Positions 61,878 through 64,000 of a stretch of 64,000 nt of DNA are shown one piece after another; the first letter of the stretch is position 1, and the number at the start of each line of letters is the position of its first letter. The stretch is from Oscillatoria sp. FACHB-1407. Its GTDB lineage: Bacteria > Cyanobacteriota > Cyanobacteriia > Elainellales > Elainellaceae. Where the stretch lies: NCBI RefSeq assembly GCF_014697545.1, contig NZ_JACJSA010000007.1, forward strand, positions 62,001 to 126,000. Reading direction: 5' to 3'. The notes under the pieces were generated by a model. That model worked only from the letters and a program-made list of their open reading frames with translations, made no database searches and was not told the DNA's origin. A program made the position numbers and the translations under genes.

Positions 61878-63961
61878 GGGGTTAGCTCTCCACCTGGTTT
61901 GGTGTCTTGAGGTTGTCCCATGCCGTAGGTGAGTCCATAGCTGCGTGCCAGTAGCCAAAACCACACAGCAGGATAACGCGGTTCTAACCACGGTTGCACC
62001 CGCACTGCGATCGCTGGCACCCACTGAAAGACCCAACTGATTAGGGCACTTAAGGTGAAATTGAGATAGCTAACCACCCAACGCAGCAGATCTTCGGCTC
62101 CTGCCAGTTCCCAAATCCACAGCAACAGAGCCGGATTTTGCCACGCTGCCTTGATTGCCATGCGGTTGAACGGCACCCATCCTGCTCGATCCTTGATGAA
62201 GCGATCTGCCACGTCTGGAGATTCCGATGCCAAGATGCCAAAGAAAGTGTTCAGCATCGAGTTAACTCGTTGAGGAGCCAGAAATCGTCCTGTGGGCACC
62301 ATCATTCCTTTTGAGAATAGCCAGGTAACAGCAATATTGCTTTGAAATGCCCGAATTTGATTGAGGTAATTCGCGGTAAGCAGATCGTGACGCAATGCGG
62401 TATCCAGTAGATCGGTTAGCCGAGGCAGATTGCGGACCAGAGAACCAAACCCAGTGAACACCAACGGGGATTGCAGCGAGGCAGCGTCACCAATGGCAAT
62501 GAGGCGATCAAAGGCAACCTGGCGATCGCCCTCTCGTACGCTGAAATGTCCTGGAATATAACCAAAGGTTGGCTTGCGCCAGACTAACCGTTCCAGATCA
62601 CAGCGACGGTATTCCGGCAAAATGGTGAAAAAGTCCTCGTACATTTCCAGTAGGGAGCCAGGGTTGTCAGGGTTGACCTGATGGTAGTGAAACAAGTAGA
62701 TGGTCAACTCGTCATCCTTGCCGGGAAAAAGCTCCCAAATGAGTTGTCGTCCGCGTGAGATGTCGCCGTGACTGTTGAGTACATCACCATAGTGAGAGTC
62801 CCACACCGCAGGCTCAAATCCACTGGCGATCGCGGCTCCCACTGTTGGACACACACTATCAAACGCCCGTCCTCCATTCAACTGCCAAGCGATCGGGGAA
62901 GCCGTGCCCATGGCGTCCACCAATAATCGCCCTTCCGCTTGTCGAGCGGTTTGGGTGGGTATATGGTTTGCCTGGACTGTGACGCGATCGCCACTGACAA
63001 TCACCCGTTCAAACTGAGTCTCATCCCAAATATCCCCCCCTGCGGTTCTCAGCTTTTCGCCACAAAGGTCTAACAGTTTCTCAGCATCAATACTCACGTT
63101 CAACACGGTGGGAGTCCGTAAGATCGGAGCTTTTGCCTGTGGTGGATTGTTGGCATCAAAGAATTTGTGAAACCCATCCACATACTCTCGTGCAATCACA
63201 CTCTCAAATTCAGCAGGGGTAAATAGCCCCAAATCAATCAGGCTTTGAAATTCGCTACGAGAAATGTTCCACTCCCGGTTCATCCGCCCAAACGGCAATC
63301 GCTCCAGCAACAAGACCCGATAGCCCAACCGTGCCATGACTGCCGCGTGAATGACACCCAACGCCCCGCCCACATAGATCAGGTCATAGGTTCCATCGCA
63401 ACCTTGATTCACGGGGGGGTCGGATACTTCTCCAGCACGAAACACAACTTGTGTCGGCTTTGTCGGGTTTCGCACACCCTCTCGCCAATGCTGCTCCCAC
63501 CAGTAGACTCGAGTCAGGTCATACTCCCCGTTCGGCATCTTCTGAAAGTAATGCACCGTTTTGGGATAATGCGGTGCTAATGCTTCAAAAATCGACTGCT
63601 GCGAAAGGTCGATTGCGGGAGGTTCGGGGTAGTCGTGGGGAAACTGTTGGCGAATTTCGTGAGTCAGTTGATGAAGCAGTTGAGTCTCTTGTTGCAGTGG
63701 AGACTCTGCCCAGCGAAACGCTTTTAAGTAGGTTGTTCGCTGGACTGACCAGACAAACACTGATAACTCCGGTTCTAGCAATGAAGTAACGGCTGATGTT
63801 TCCGGAGTTGATGACAGTGCAGGTGTGGTTTTAAAGCTCAAGCGAAACCCTTCTGGAGTTAGCTTTTTCTCCCCCACAAGCGGATGAAATGTCTGTTGCA
63901 ACCACTCTCGAACAGTCGCTGTATGAGGGGTGGGGATTTCTAAATAGAGAATTTCTCTCAT
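61859..63961 (-). CDS. cruA: Lycopene cyclase CruA/CruP-family FAD oxidoreductase
   Basis: 700 residues. The FAD-binding start YDLIYVGGALGVIHAAVMARLGY is preceded by about 210 residues that do not look like a signal peptide. Next are LLLERLPFGRMNREWNISRSEFQ, VDAMGTASPIAWQLNGGRAFDSV, FGYIPGHFSV and RLIAIGDAASLQSPLVFTGFGSL, and a hydrophobic C-terminus. These match the CruA/CruP carotenoid cyclases of cyanobacteria and green sulfur bacteria, with the CruA-like DGFHKFFDANNPP block. Enzyme activity is not proven. Stop TAA 61859-61861 lies in repeat D. Confidence 0.72.
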   Translation of the reverse strand: MREILYLEIPTPHTATVREWLQQTFHPLVGEKKLTPEGFRLSFKTTPALSSTPETSAVTSLLEPELSVFVWSVQRTTYLKAFRWAESPLQQETQLLHQLTHEIRQQFPHDYPEPPAIDLSQQSIFEALAPHYPKTVHYFQKMPNGEYDLTRVYWWEQHWREGVRNPTKPTQVVFRAGEVSDPPVNQGCDGTYDLIYVGGALGVIHAAVMARLGYRVLLLERLPFGRMNREWNISRSEFQSLIDLGLFTPAEFESVIAREYVDGFHKFFDANNPPQAKAPILRTPTVLNVSIDAEKLLDLCGEKLRTAGGDIWDETQFERVIVSGDRVTVQANHIPTQTARQAEGRLLVDAMGTASPIAWQLNGGRAFDSVCPTVGAAIASGFEPAVWDSHYGDVLNSHGDISRGRQLIWELFPGKDDELTIYLFHYHQVNPDNPGSLLEMYEDFFTILPEYRRCDLERLVWRKPTFGYIPGHFSVREGDRQVAFDRLIAIGDAASLQSPLVFTGFGSLVRNLPRLTDLLDTALRHDLLTANYLNQIRAFQSNIAVTWLFSKGMMVPTGRFLAPQRVNSMLNTFFGILASESPDVADRFIKDRAGWVPFNRMAIKAAWQNPALLLWIWELAGAEDLLRWVVSYLNFTLSALISWVFQWVPAIAVRVQPWLEPRYPAVWFWLLARSYGLTYGMGQPQDTKPGGELTPNLSSR

Positions 63962-64000
63962 CGTCAGATGCTAACTCCAAATAAATAACCAAAAATTAAC

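Overview
The window is chromosomal DNA of a cyanobacterium. The palindrome GCGATCGC (HIP1) is scattered through genes and spacers. The gene content is also phototrophic: psbZ beside ribH, a TxlA/HCF164-type thioredoxin, hemL, a CruA-type lycopene cyclase, gap1-type GAPDH, DUF7219 and a separate DHH-CBS-tRNA nucleotidyltransferase. Many palindromic repeats and a large PAS-rich hybrid kinase suggest a filamentous Leptolyngbya/Oscillatoria-like lineage, but the sequence alone does not fix the genus.

Layout. 0-8.3 kb is housekeeping: an MBL-fold hydrolase, inorganic pyrophosphatase, adenosylhomocysteinase, a DedA membrane protein, a HemW-like radical SAM protein and a PIN-TRAM membrane protein. 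8.4-11.1 kb is a repeat-rich accessory island. It holds a STAND-type ATPase gene broken by a short inverted-repeat element with a 9-bp target duplication, a DUF559 nuclease-like gene, a 158-aa conserved protein, eight copies of a 30-bp C/G-rich palindrome and a 21-bp tandem repeat. 11.1-18 kb carries dnaE (intein-free) and glgP on the minus strand. 18-25.3 kb carries a GNAT, a NIL-ferredoxin, TxlA, a solitary PD-(D/E)XK protein, a Cache-HAMP-PAS sensor without an output domain, SirB1, a cyclic-nucleotide-binding protein and YdcF. 25.4-33.1 kb carries hemL, proA, tRNA-Gly, ribH, psbZ and the DHH-CBS-CCA fusion.

33.2-46 kb is a mosaic: a truncated pseudokinase, an orphan lipoprotein solute-binding protein, a class I amidotransferase, two tandem PhyH-family dioxygenases (the second with a changed iron ligand), DUF423, a GNAT-fold protein, a DUF433/DUF5615 toxin-antitoxin pair, a degenerate Tpx-like peroxiredoxin, an SPFH-NfeD pair, a HAD phosphatase and a four-repeat M15-type peptidase. 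46-50 kb carries two proteins sharing a PPC-like N-terminal domain, one with an SBBP propeller and one with a CAP domain. 50-64 kb carries a membrane NACHT-FGE fusion, gap1, a double PTPS protein, small cyanobacterial proteins, a GH24-type lysozyme, a hybrid histidine kinase and the lycopene cyclase homologue.

The most notable structure is at the DNA level. At least five families of small non-coding repeats are interspersed, several with terminal inverted repeats. One family (about 170 bp) sits against the 3' ends of genes and supplies the stop codons of two of them. The best candidates for unusual biology are the NACHT-FGE protein, the pseudokinase with membrane anchor, the peroxiredoxin lacking its accessory catalytic residues, and the element-disrupted island at 8.4-11.1 kb. 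No complete new defence or mobile system was identified.
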